Source: an uncultured Prevotella sp. | GTDB lineage: Bacteria; Bacteroidota; Bacteroidia; Bacteroidales; Bacteroidaceae | Direction of reading: 5' to 3' | Assembly: GCA_902495455.1 (NCBI GenBank) | Contig: CABUXJ010000035.1 | Location: forward strand, 1 to 22,222 | DNA length: 22,222 nucleotides | Shown here: one piece after another, positions 1 through 7,340 of the stretch | Layout: every line of letters starts with the position of its first letter | How positions within the stretch are numbered: the stretch's first letter is position 1 | Translations under genes and position numbers: made by a program | Notes under the pieces: model-generated | The model's input: the letters and a program-made list of their open reading frames with translations, nothing else | Databases searched by the model: none | Told to the model about the DNA's origin: nothing

Positions 1-4
1 GTTA

Positions 5-48
5 CAACATGACGGCGTGCTCGTTGCAACCCCGCGGAGGCCCCGTTG
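5..48. repeat. Two units of a degenerate 22-bp repeat
   Basis: Two adjacent 22-base units ending in CGTTG (5-26 and 27-48) match units 3 and 4 of the longer array at 11434-11521, for example CATGACGGCGTGCTCGTTG in both. The window edge probably cuts the array on its left side. No gene is apparent here. Confidence 0.6.
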
Positions 49-147
49 CTCGACGAAACCCTCTTTTTGACTCCAAAACAGCAATCAAAAACTCGCCGAT
101 TTTTTCAAAAATGAAGAGCCGCGGGGCCCTTAAAGGATTGTTTGAAG

Positions 148-184
148 CCGCAGGTCTCTCCCCCTTGGGGGAGCCGGAGGGGGC
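148..184. repeat. GC-rich interspersed repeat, copy 1
   Basis: This 37-base block contains the hairpin-forming core CTCCCCCTTGGGGGAG. It recurs at 6773-6809 with a single difference by eye. Both copies are intergenic, upstream of genes on the plus strand. It looks like a REP-type interspersed repeat; its function is unknown. Confidence 0.7.
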
Positions 185-281
185 CTTCCGGCCCAATTCG
201 GCCCTTATTGCTCACAAAAAAGCAAATCTTCAAGCATTTTCCTGAGCACGATTTTGTAAAGATATATCAGACACGCCCCAC

Positions 282-366
282 ACCCACCCCAACCCTCCCG
301 AAGGGAGGGAGCTTGAATACCTTAAAACATATCCGGCTCCCTCCCTTCGGGAGGGTTGGGGTGGGT
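282..366. repeat. Perfect 31-bp inverted repeat with G4-type arms
   Basis: Arms at 282-312 and 336-366 are perfect reverse complements, separated by 23 bases. Each arm has its own small hairpin (CTCCCTTCGGGAG). Each also has four runs of three or four G with loops of 1, 2 and 1, on the plus strand at 349-365 and on the minus strand at 283-299. Left-type copies recur at 21221 and 22188, and a right-type copy at 21421. The element lies about 50 bases upstream of the promoter of the next gene. Confidence 0.85.
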
Positions 367-414
367 TTTCGCTATTTTTAACTCCCGCTTTTCCCACTTC
401 TGAAAAATTATCCC

Positions 415-422
415 TACTTTTG
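415..422 (+). promoter_or_regulatory. Putative -7 element, near-leaderless start
   Basis: TACTTTTG fits the Bacteroidota -7 consensus TAnnTTTG. It ends only 8 bases before the ATG at 431, so the transcript would begin at or almost at the start codon. No clear TTG is seen about 20 bases upstream, so the call rests on the -7 element alone. Confidence 0.4.
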
Positions 423-430
423 CGACCGAT

Positions 431-1084
431 ATGACATTGCGCAAGTTGACATCCACCCTCGTCGCCGTCTCGTTGGCGACTGCCGCCTCGGCCCAGACCG
501 CAGAAGGGACGACCGTGGCCCGCGGTGACATGAAGAGCGCGGCGGAGGCCGACGACCCCGCATTTGTCCCGACCGTCAAGGTCGGCAAGGTCATGGACGC
601 CGGCGACAGCATCATGTATATGGAGATGAGCAATGTCTACGTCTATCCCGAGATAGAGTTTGCCGACAAGCGACAGGCCGCCGGCTATACACGTCTCGTG
701 CGCAACGTCAAGACCGTCCTGCCGATAGCCAAGGAAGTCAACAAGATCATCCTCGAGACATACGAATATCTCGAGACTCTCCCCGACAAACATGCACGTG
801 ACGAGCACATGAAGCGCGTCGAGAAAAGCATCATACGACAATATAAACCGAGGATGAAGCGGCTCACGTACTCACAGGGCAAACTGCTCATCAAACTCGT
901 GCACCGCGAATGTAACTCCTCCTCATACGACATCGTCAAAGCCTTTCTCGGTCCCATCCGCGCCGGCTTCTGGCAAGCCTTTTCCTCCGTCTTCGGCGTC
1001 AGTCTGCGCAAGGAGTATGACGCCGAAGGCACCGACCGCCTCACCGAGCGCGTCGTGCTGATGGTCGAGGCGGGACAGCTTTAA
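431..1084 (+). CDS. Exported DUF4294-family protein
   Basis: This 217-residue protein has a typical signal peptide: a basic start (MTLRKL), a hydrophobic stretch and ASAQ at about residues 19-22, suggesting cleavage before or at Q22. The remaining part resembles the Bacteroidota-restricted DUF4294 family. It shows the family-like run ending in NVYVYPEIEFADKRQAAGY, then YTRLVRNVKTVLPIAKEVN, then helical charged segments. The family function is not known; it acts in the periplasm or at the envelope if exported. The start fits the signal peptide and lies just after a TAnnTTTG element. Two bases after the stop codon begins a heptad repeat element (1087-1134). The family call is from memory of conserved segments, not a search. 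Confidence 0.8.
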   Translation: MTLRKLTSTLVAVSLATAASAQTAEGTTVARGDMKSAAEADDPAFVPTVKVGKVMDAGDSIMYMEMSNVYVYPEIEFADKRQAAGYTRLVRNVKTVLPIAKEVNKIILETYEYLETLPDKHARDEHMKRVEKSIIRQYKPRMKRLTYSQGKLLIKLVHRECNSSSYDIVKAFLGPIRAGFWQAFSSVFGVSLRKEYDAEGTDRLTERVVLMVEAGQL

Positions 1085-1086
1085 AA

Positions 1087-1134
1087 ATGGTGAATGGTGA
1101 GTGGTGAGTTGGTCGGCTTGCGCCGTTTTGTGCA
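1087..1134. repeat. Heptad (TGA) repeat, single-arm element
   Basis: Units ATGGTGA, ATGGTGA and GTGGTGA run with period 7 from 1087 to 1107. GTTGGTCGGC then leads into a small CGGC/GCCG stem. The segment from TGAATGGTGAGTGGTGA to TTGGTCGGC resembles one arm of the large inverted repeat at 19361-19570. Here no matching second arm is present; a 9-bp array follows directly. Confidence 0.65.
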
Positions 1135-1197
1135 ACTCCCATCATTCCCAAATCTCCCATCACTCCCATTCCTCCCAAATCTCCCATCATCCCCATC
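1135..1197. repeat. Seven-unit degenerate 9-bp tandem array
   Basis: Seven 9-mers run head to tail: ACTCCCATC, ATTCCCAAA, TCTCCCATC, ACTCCCATT, CCTCCCAAA, TCTCCCATC, ATCCCCATC. Units 1-3 and 4-6 form a higher-order 27-base period. The plus strand is pyrimidine-rich. An open frame across it exists (Leu-Pro-Ser/Asn repeats) but has no support as a gene. Confidence 0.8.
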
Positions 1198-1349
1198 TGA
1201 CAATAAAATAAAACACATCAAGCTGATGATGCTGCATAACTCGGGGAGGGTCGGGGAGGGGTTTGGAGTGGAGTTCGCGCTATCAATTGTTAATAAATTC
1301 TTAAAATACACTCATTCTTCTCTTATTATATAAATAATGTGTAACTTCG

Positions 1350-1602
1350 CCCCTGATAAGGTAGAAACTATATCAATTATCTACAATAATAACTAAAAAC
1401 TACTAAAAACAGGCAAGAAAACAAGAAAACGAACGAAAGAAGAGTCATAACCCGCACAAAAAACGGGATTATGATTTGTCGCCGTTGTCCTCACCACTAA
1501 GACTGGGAGGGTTGAACGTTCCGCAGCGGCGAACCGGAAAAATCTAATAAATCAAAATGCGCAAACGGAACGAAAGGCGCAGAAAAACAAATCTATTCAA
1601 CA
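1350..1602 (+). promoter_or_regulatory. Long structured 5' leader of the 1659-aa gene
   Basis: About 250 non-coding bases lie between a weak -7-like TAACTTCG (1342-1349) and the ATG at 1603. Three stems are visible. Bases 1444-1454 pair with 1464-1475, with one bulge. TCGCCGTTG (1479-1487) pairs with CAGCGGCGA (1524-1532), with one G-U. TGCGC (1558-1562) pairs with GCGCA (1577-1581). The rest is A-rich. No known riboswitch was recognised. The transcription start is inferred only from the weak -7 match. Confidence 0.4.
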
Positions 1603-4600
1603 ATGAAGAAGAATTTACTTAAGTCCATTCTCATGGCAGTAGTTCTGGTTCTCGGAACTACAGGAGCATGGGCTGACGAGATTACTGCGACATTGGTGCA
1701 TACGGCAAGTTCTAAAAGCGAGTCAACAGCAGGTACTTTCATAAGTACCATTGATGCTGAAAAGGAGCACATCAACAACTCCAAGTTCAGCGGAACATGG
1801 GCCGGAGCCGCATACGCAGAATTCTCTTTCGCAATTCCGGAGGGACAGACCATTCAGTCTGCCACACTGACATGGAAAGGTGTCGGAAGTAGCAAAGACC
1901 GTACAACAGACGTTATGTACGCAAATGCCGGTCTGACACTTAACTACACAAGTGAAGGTGAAGATGCACTTGGAAGCGGTACAGGCAAAGCAGATCTGGC
2001 TGCTACAAAAATTGCCAATGTGAAATTTCCGAAGAACGCAACAACCGACTTCACCACCGATGTGACCGACGCCGTGAAGGAAATGGCCGCGTCGCAGGCA
2101 TACGTGATTTTCAAGTTCACGAACAATGCCGGTGGAGGTGACCTCGTAGGCAAGGGCGCTGCAGAAGGTGCACCTGTTCTGACTATCGTCACAACAGACG
2201 CTTCCGCGATGACCTCTTACACAGTGAAGTTCACCGACACAGCCGGCAACGAACTGAAAGAGGCTGTTAAGTATGACGTACTCAAAGGTGCTGAGGCTAC
2301 AGCAAGCGCCGCAGACATGGCCGCTTTCTTCAACGCCGATAACACGATGAAGTATATCTACGTTTCCGGTAACCAGACAATCACTGCTACCGAGAACGCA
2401 GAGAGCAACGTTATCACACTCGTATTCCGCGAGGCTGAGAAATGGAACTATACCATCAATGCCGTTGACGGCGATGGCAACGCGCTCAAGACACTCAAGC
2501 AAGGAACAAACTTCGAGGCTGAGAAATTTGATGTGGCATATGCCGCATACATCAATGTAAATGGAACAATCTACAAGTCTTCGAAGCAGAGCTCTGACGG
2601 AAAGGGCTACTACTTCACATTAGACCTTAACGCAGACAACGTAACAAAGGATATCACTTTCACGGCATCCGACATCACTGGCGTTGTCTACTTCTCTGAG
2701 GCAGAGGACATCAACGGCCTTACTCTTACGACAAACAACAACACTTTCATCCGCAGCTCTAACGGTGCTTCCGCATACGCCGCTGATGGCGATGTTGTCT
2801 TCACGACACTGCCCAACGGTAAGTATAAGCTCGCTACCGTAATCTGCGACGCAACAAAGAACGCTGGTTCTGTATGGAACTTCAAGGCCGGTGAGCAGAA
2901 CATTTTCGAGTTCACTGCCGGTAATGTAAACTGGGCTGAAGGCACATCTGAGGAATTTGAGCTCAACGCCGCTTCTACCGACATCATTCTCGTAAAGAAC
3001 GGTGGAATGAATCAGGGTGTTGACCTCATCTACATCATCAAGACCGGTGACGCCGAGATCGCCGCTCCGGTTGCCGCTTCTGGTAAGATGACATTCGACG
3101 GTCAGCCGACATCAAACAACGGTACTGAGGGTGACATCACAGAGGACAAGGTGCTCACAGCAGACGAATTCACTGTAACTGTTTCTCCGAAAACAGAAGG
3201 AACCACCAACAACCGCTTCTGGGATAACAAGGGCACTGTGGAACTTCGCGTTTACAAAGGCACTATCACTGTCAAGGCTGCTGCCGGCAAGACCCTCACC
3301 AAGGTCACATTCGGTCAGAGCCAGTGGGGCGCAATGACAGCAAACGTAGGTACACTCAACGGACAGACATGGACAGGCGAGGCCGAGGAAGTCGTGTTCA
3401 CCGTAACAAGCCAGTGCCGCATCAGCTCTATCACCGTTGGTGAGTTTGTAGAGCCCGTTGTTGACGCTGCCAACATCGCAGCCTTCAAGGCTCTTGCCGC
3501 AGGCACACGCGCCAAGCTGGCTGTCAACGGTGCAAAGGTTACATTCTCTAAGGGTGACTACACCTACATCGAGGACGAGACAGGCGCTCTGTTGCTCTAT
3601 AAGACCGGTCTCACCATGACCGCAGGCAAGGCCATCACCGGATTCATCAACGGTGCATACACAGAACATAATGGTCTGCCCGAGCTGACAGCAATCGACG
3701 TCACTCCCGCTTCTGAATTTACAGAGGCTGACACCGAGCTGACAGCAACCGTCATGACCGTGGCTGAAGCAAGTAACGTTGCAAACGCCTCCAAGCTGGT
3801 CAAGCTGGAGAACGTCAACATCGACGCTAACCTTCAGACCATCAAGCAGGGCGAGGACGAAATCGCCTTCTACGACAAGTTCGGCGTGATGGGCGACTAC
3901 ACTTATCCCGCTACTGCAAAGAGCATCGTGGGTATCATCAACACCAACAGCGGTTACAACACATTCCATCCGGTTAGCCCCGACAGCGTTGTCGCAGGCG
4001 AGGTGGTAGTCCCCGAGGTTGAAAACATCGCAGCTGCCAAGGCAGAGGATGTACGCGGCACGGAGATCAAGCTGAACGTGACCGGAGCCAAGATCACTCT
4101 GAACGCAGGTGCTTATCTGGACGGCGCATTCATTGAGGATGCTACCGGAGCCATCATGGTTGACCGCACCATCGCCAACCTCATCGGTGCTGACGTCAAT
4201 AGCGCAACTCTGACCGGCCACATCGTTGGTACAGTCGCTAAGGATCAGAAGAGAGGCGGCATATTCGTGATGTCAGCTTCCGCTAACACTGCTACCGCTT
4301 CTGAGGTGACCAACGAGGCCACAACACTCGAGGCTACCCCGACGACCATCGCAGAAATCAATGCAGGTCAGGTTTGCGACGTTACTTCCAAGTATGTCGT
4401 TCTGAGCAACGTCAAGTTCAACTATGATGAGTACGGAGATTCTAAGCTCATCGACGGCGAAGAAGAGATTGCTTTCTATGACGCACTGTGGATGATACCC
4501 GAAGCAACATTAAGCATGGCCGAGTCGTTCAAGTCCATCAAGGGTATCGTTACATACCTCAACTACAAGGGTGGTCTGGTATTTATCCCCTACGGAGAAT

Positions 4601-6582
4601 ACGAGGCTGTCGAGAAAGAGCTTACCAAGGTTGAAAACATCGCTGCCCTGAAGAACGTTGCCGACGGTGAGTATATCGAACTCACGCTGAACAACGCTCA
4701 GCTCACTGTATATGAACCGGATCAATACGGCTGGAGAACAGATATGATTCTCGAGGACGCAACTGCCGGTATCCAGATCTTGGATCAGTCGGGAACTCGT
4801 GGTGATGCCACTATCTTCACAGCTCTCGGACAGACATTCAACGGAACGATGGTACTGCAGTATATGGTTCAGGACGGAGTTCCTACACTTGTTGCTACAC
4901 AGACATCCGTATCTGACAAGTACACATCGGAGGTTAAGGACGTTGTCGCCAAGGATGTCGCATTTGCTGACGCCAAGAGCGAAAACTACAGCATGCAGCT
5001 CATCAAGGTTTCTAATGTTTCTGTAGCTGTTAAGGATATCACTGTAGGTGAAGGTGAGGAAGCTGAGACAGTTCAAGTCCAAGTCATAACCGATGGCACC
5101 AATGATATAAAGATGACCGACAGATACTTCAAGGCATCTGACGAAATGGGCAATCCTCTTACTTATGAGAAGTGCAATGTCAGTGGTATCATTATGCCGT
5201 ATCCGCTTTATAATGATACATGGACTGAAATCATCGGTACAGAAGACTACTTCGTCCCGACAGTTGTCGAGGAAGTTGCTGTTGCCGAGGCTCGCAAGTG
5301 GCAGTTTGACGCTATGGGTGAGGCCGACGAGGCTCTGCTCGCAGCAGATACCGAACACTGGTCTGTGAACAAGTATCGCTACCAGAACACCGGTGTCGCA
5401 TTCAACAACGAGGTTATCAAGGTCAACGACGTTGAGCTTGAGGTGACCAAGGGTCTGCTCTTCACTGCCGAGGCTGGCAAGCTGTTGCTCGGCTCTGGCG
5501 TAAACGGCAGCAACCACTTCATGCAGGTTCAGAAGGGTTCTTCGTTTGTTGTGACCAACCTCGCCGTCGGTGATACCGTACGCATGGTTGTCCAGACTTC
5601 TGACAAGACCGAAGCTACAGTAGAAGCTCCCGCATATTCTGTTGCCAACATCATCGAAGGCTTCGAGGCTACGAAGGATCTGCACACTTGCACACTCGTA
5701 ATGTGCGAGGCAGGCAACCTCACTCTGAAGGGTGCCAACCACGACCTCCGCTTCATGTCACTCGAAGTTAAGGCCGGCAACCCGAACGAGGTGGCTAACC
5801 TCCGCAAGTGGGACTTCACCGCTTGGAGCGATGAGACCAAGGCTAACCTTGCAGCTGACGCAGCTACTGTCGTTCCGACAGAGGGCGAAGACGGCAAACT
5901 CGTTTATCCGTCAGTGACTCCGTGGCGTAGCTACGAGAAGGTCGGTGGTCCGACAGAGACTGATCCCGATCGTGAGGGCAACGCTTACTGGTATGGTACA
6001 GCTATCGCTGGTTCAGAGGAACTCGTGGCCAACAGCGTAGTCATCGCTGAGACCAAGGGCTTGTTCTTCAACACAGTGGCAGCCGGTGCTTTGGCTATCG
6101 GTGTCAACTATCCGAAGGCTCTGAGCGACTACGAAGGTCCGTCTTATCTCTGGATTGGTGGCAAGAACAACTCGTTCACCATCCCGAACGTTAAGTCCGG
6201 TTCTAAGATCACTATGGCTGTCGAGTCTCACAAGGCTACTGACGCACGTGGCGTGACACTGAAGATCAACGATACGGAAATCGGTCGCGCCGTTCCGACT
6301 ACTTATCAGGTATTTGACATCACCGTTCCCGGTGAACTCACGGACAATGTTCTCTCTGACGTTGTTCTGACTAACACCAACGGTTGCCACATCTACTTCA
6401 TCACTGTTGACGCTACCGGCAAGACCGAGGATGCTATCAACGAGGTGAAGGCAGTTGTCAAGACTATCAACAATGACGTTTACACCATCAATGGTGTCAA
6501 GGTTCGCAACGCCGGCGAGTCTCTCGACGGTCTGGCTAAGGGCCTCTACATCATCGGCGGCAAGAAGGTCGTTGTGAAGTAA
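1603..6582 (+). CDS. Large secreted multidomain protein, OB-like repeats, sorting-type tail
   Basis: This 1659-residue protein starts with a clear signal peptide (MKKNLLKSILMAVVLVLGTT, cleavage near GAWA-DE). Residues about 26-200 form a beta-rich domain, followed by small Ig-like stretches. About 495-614 is a domain with RFWDNKGTVELRVYKG and EEVVFTVT that recurs in the 380-residue protein at 9906-11048. Three related repeats start near residues 623, 806 and 1010, each beginning NIAAxK and carrying an (I/L)EDxT(A)G motif, like OB-fold domains of Bacteroidota surface proteins. Two further repeats begin RKWQFDAM (1231) and RKWDFTAWSDE (1401), a carbohydrate-binding-like module seen with polysaccharide-active proteins. 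It ends KGLYIIGGKKVVVK, a type IX-secretion-like tail. No catalytic domain was recognised, so an adhesin or binding role is inferred. It is followed by a terminator. Confidence 0.9.
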   Translation: MKKNLLKSILMAVVLVLGTTGAWADEITATLVHTASSKSESTAGTFISTIDAEKEHINNSKFSGTWAGAAYAEFSFAIPEGQTIQSATLTWKGVGSSKDRTTDVMYANAGLTLNYTSEGEDALGSGTGKADLAATKIANVKFPKNATTDFTTDVTDAVKEMAASQAYVIFKFTNNAGGGDLVGKGAAEGAPVLTIVTTDASAMTSYTVKFTDTAGNELKEAVKYDVLKGAEATASAADMAAFFNADNTMKYIYVSGNQTITATENAESNVITLVFREAEKWNYTINAVDGDGNALKTLKQGTNFEAEKFDVAYAAYINVNGTIYKSSKQSSDGKGYYFTLDLNADNVTKDITFTASDITGVVYFSEAEDINGLTLTTNNNTFIRSSNGASAYAADGDVVFTTLPNGKYKLATVICDATKNAGSVWNFKAGEQNIFEFTAGNVNWAEGTSEEFELNAASTDIILVKNGGMNQGVDLIYIIKTGDAEIAAPVAASGKMTFDGQPTSNNGTEGDITEDKVLTADEFTVTVSPKTEGTTNNRFWDNKGTVELRVYKGTITVKAAAGKTLTKVTFGQSQWGAMTANVGTLNGQTWTGEAEEVVFTVTSQCRISSITVGEFVEPVVDAANIAAFKALAAGTRAKLAVNGAKVTFSKGDYTYIEDETGALLLYKTGLTMTAGKAITGFINGAYTEHNGLPELTAIDVTPASEFTEADTELTATVMTVAEASNVANASKLVKLENVNIDANLQTIKQGEDEIAFYDKFGVMGDYTYPATAKSIVGIINTNSGYNTFHPVSPDSVVAGEVVVPEVENIAAAKAEDVRGTEIKLNVTGAKITLNAGAYLDGAFIEDATGAIMVDRTIANLIGADVNSATLTGHIVGTVAKDQKRGGIFVMSASANTATASEVTNEATTLEATPTTIAEINAGQVCDVTSKYVVLSNVKFNYDEYGDSKLIDGEEEIAFYDALWMIPEATLSMAESFKSIKGIVTYLNYKGGLVFIPYGEYEAVEKELTKVENIAALKNVADGEYIELTLNNAQLTVYEPDQYGWRTDMILEDATAGIQILDQSGTRGDATIFTALGQTFNGTMVLQYMVQDGVPTLVATQTSVSDKYTSEVKDVVAKDVAFADAKSENYSMQLIKVSNVSVAVKDITVGEGEEAETVQVQVITDGTNDIKMTDRYFKASDEMGNPLTYEKCNVSGIIMPYPLYNDTWTEIIGTEDYFVPTVVEEVAVAEARKWQFDAMGEADEALLAADTEHWSVNKYRYQNTGVAFNNEVIKVNDVELEVTKGLLFTAEAGKLLLGSGVNGSNHFMQVQKGSSFVVTNLAVGDTVRMVVQTSDKTEATVEAPAYSVANIIEGFEATKDLHTCTLVMCEAGNLTLKGANHDLRFMSLEVKAGNPNEVANLRKWDFTAWSDETKANLAADAATVVPTEGEDGKLVYPSVTPWRSYEKVGGPTETDPDREGNAYWYGTAIAGSEELVANSVVIAETKGLFFNTVAAGALAIGVNYPKALSDYEGPSYLWIGGKNNSFTIPNVKSGSKITMAVESHKATDARGVTLKINDTEIGRAVPTTYQVFDITVPGELTDNVLSDVVLTNTNGCHIYFITVDATGKTEDAINEVKAVVKTINNDVYTINGVKVRNAGESLDGLAKGLYIIGGKKVVVK

Positions 6583-6609
6583 GGACGCGATATAACAATC
6601 TCTATAATG

Positions 6610-6645
6610 ACGGGGCGACACCATCACGGTGCCGCCCCGTTTTTT
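6610..6645 (+). terminator. Rho-independent terminator
   Basis: A strong hairpin pairs ACGGGGCG and CACC with GGTG and CGCCCCGT around a short loop. TTTTTT follows at once. It lies 28 bases after the stop codon of the 1659-residue gene and would end its transcript. Confidence 0.9.
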
Positions 6646-6658
6646 GTTTTAGAGAGAG

Positions 6659-6694
6659 CCTTAAAGTCCTTAAAGACTCTAAAGACCTTAAACT
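6659..6694. repeat. Four-unit degenerate 9-bp tandem array
   Basis: Units CCTTAAAGT, CCTTAAAGA, CTCTAAAGA and CCTTAAACT run head to tail with period 9. They are followed by CCCATCATC, which resembles a unit of the array at 1135-1197. The array lies just after the terminator. Confidence 0.7.
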
Positions 6695-6772
6695 CCCATC
6701 ATCGAGGCCCCATCCTACACCTTATTATATATATAAGTTCATCGGATAACAATAATTATGATACACCGTCAT

Positions 6773-6809
6773 CCGCGGGTCTCTCCCCCTTGGGGGAGCC
6801 GGAGGGGGC
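6773..6809. repeat. GC-rich interspersed repeat, copy 2
   Basis: This block matches 148-184 in 36 of 37 positions by eye, including the CTCCCCCTTGGGGGAG hairpin. It lies about 60 bases upstream of the acpP promoter in otherwise AT-rich sequence. Confidence 0.7.
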
Positions 6810-6868
6810 TTTATATTGCACAAACACCATGCAAGTGTGCAAGGATGGGCGCTTTTTTATCAAAATAA

Positions 6869-6900
6869 TTTGCTTATGTCAATAAAAATTAGTTACTTTG
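6869..6900 (+). promoter_or_regulatory. Promoter of acpP
   Basis: TTTG at 6869-6872, a 20-base spacer and TTACTTTG at 6893-6900 fit the Bacteroidota primary sigma-factor promoter, with one mismatch in the -7 element. Transcription would start near 6905, giving a leader of about 48 bases before acpP. Confidence 0.7.
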
Positions 6901-6952
6901 CACCCGAATTTTTGGATTTGAAATCATTATTAACATTAAAAAAATTACAATT

Positions 6953-7189
6953 ATGTCAGAAATTGAATCAAAAGTAAAGGCAATCATCGTTGACAAACTT
7001 GGTGTTGATGAGGCAGAAGTAAAGCCGGAGGCAAGTTTCACAAACGACCTGGGCGCCGACTCTCTGGATACCGTTGAGTTGATTATGGAGTTCGAGAAGG
7101 AGTTCGGTATCTCTATTCCCGATGACAAGGCAGAGAAGATCGCCACTGTCGGTGACGCTATCTCTTACATCGAGGAGAACGCAAAATAA
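6953..7189 (+). CDS. acpP: Acyl carrier protein
   Basis: This 78-residue acidic protein carries growing acyl chains in type II fatty-acid synthesis in the cytoplasm. The phosphopantetheine attachment motif GADSLDTVE places the modified serine at residue 37. The length and helical pattern (MSEIESKVKAIIVDKLGV at the start, FGISIPDDKAEKIATVGDA near the end) are standard for the family. It follows a good promoter and precedes fabF by 151 bases, the usual pairing of carrier and condensing enzyme. A palindromic element (7210-7311) sits between them and may set their relative expression; that last point is inference. Confidence 0.98.
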   Translation: MSEIESKVKAIIVDKLGVDEAEVKPEASFTNDLGADSLDTVELIMEFEKEFGISIPDDKAEKIATVGDAISYIEENAK

Positions 7190-7209
7190 ATCACATTCAA
7201 CGTTTTGAC

Positions 7210-7311
7210 GAGATTGAGAATTGAGAATTGACAATTATGCCGCCACGTCACAGAACGCTATCGGGCGTCGTGCGAAGCGGGGATAATTATCAATTACCAA
7301 TTCTCAATCTC
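7210..7311. repeat. Inverted repeat with heptad arms between acpP and fabF
   Basis: Arms at 7210-7238 and 7283-7311 pair in 26 of 29 positions. The left arm is built of ATTGAGA, ATTGAGA and ATTGACA units (period 7). The 44-base centre is GC-rich with ACGC/GCGT-type complementary segments. A T-run follows the right arm (TCTCTTTTTC), so it could act as a partial terminator or as a processing site between the two genes. Confidence 0.75.
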
Positions 7312-7340
7312 TTTTTCATAATCCTTATTTTGTAGTAATC

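Noticed and set aside
142..381. Overlapping small ORFs in the first 400 bases
   Set aside because: They translate the interspersed repeats (PPFGRVGVG) and lack coding features.
1094..1333. 79-residue ORF with Leu-Pro-Ser repeats
   Set aside because: The frame is created by the heptad and 9-bp arrays and has no conserved domain, promoter or plausible start context.
4510..5742. 410-residue minus-strand frame, and a similar 369-residue frame at 3112-4221
   Set aside because: Both lie wholly inside the 1659-residue gene; they are Cys- and Leu/Val-rich translations with no domain, signal or promoter, as expected for antisense shadows.
6607..6885. 92-residue ORF between the large secreted gene and acpP
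   Set aside because: It starts inside a terminator stem and crosses a 9-bp array and a GC-rich repeat.
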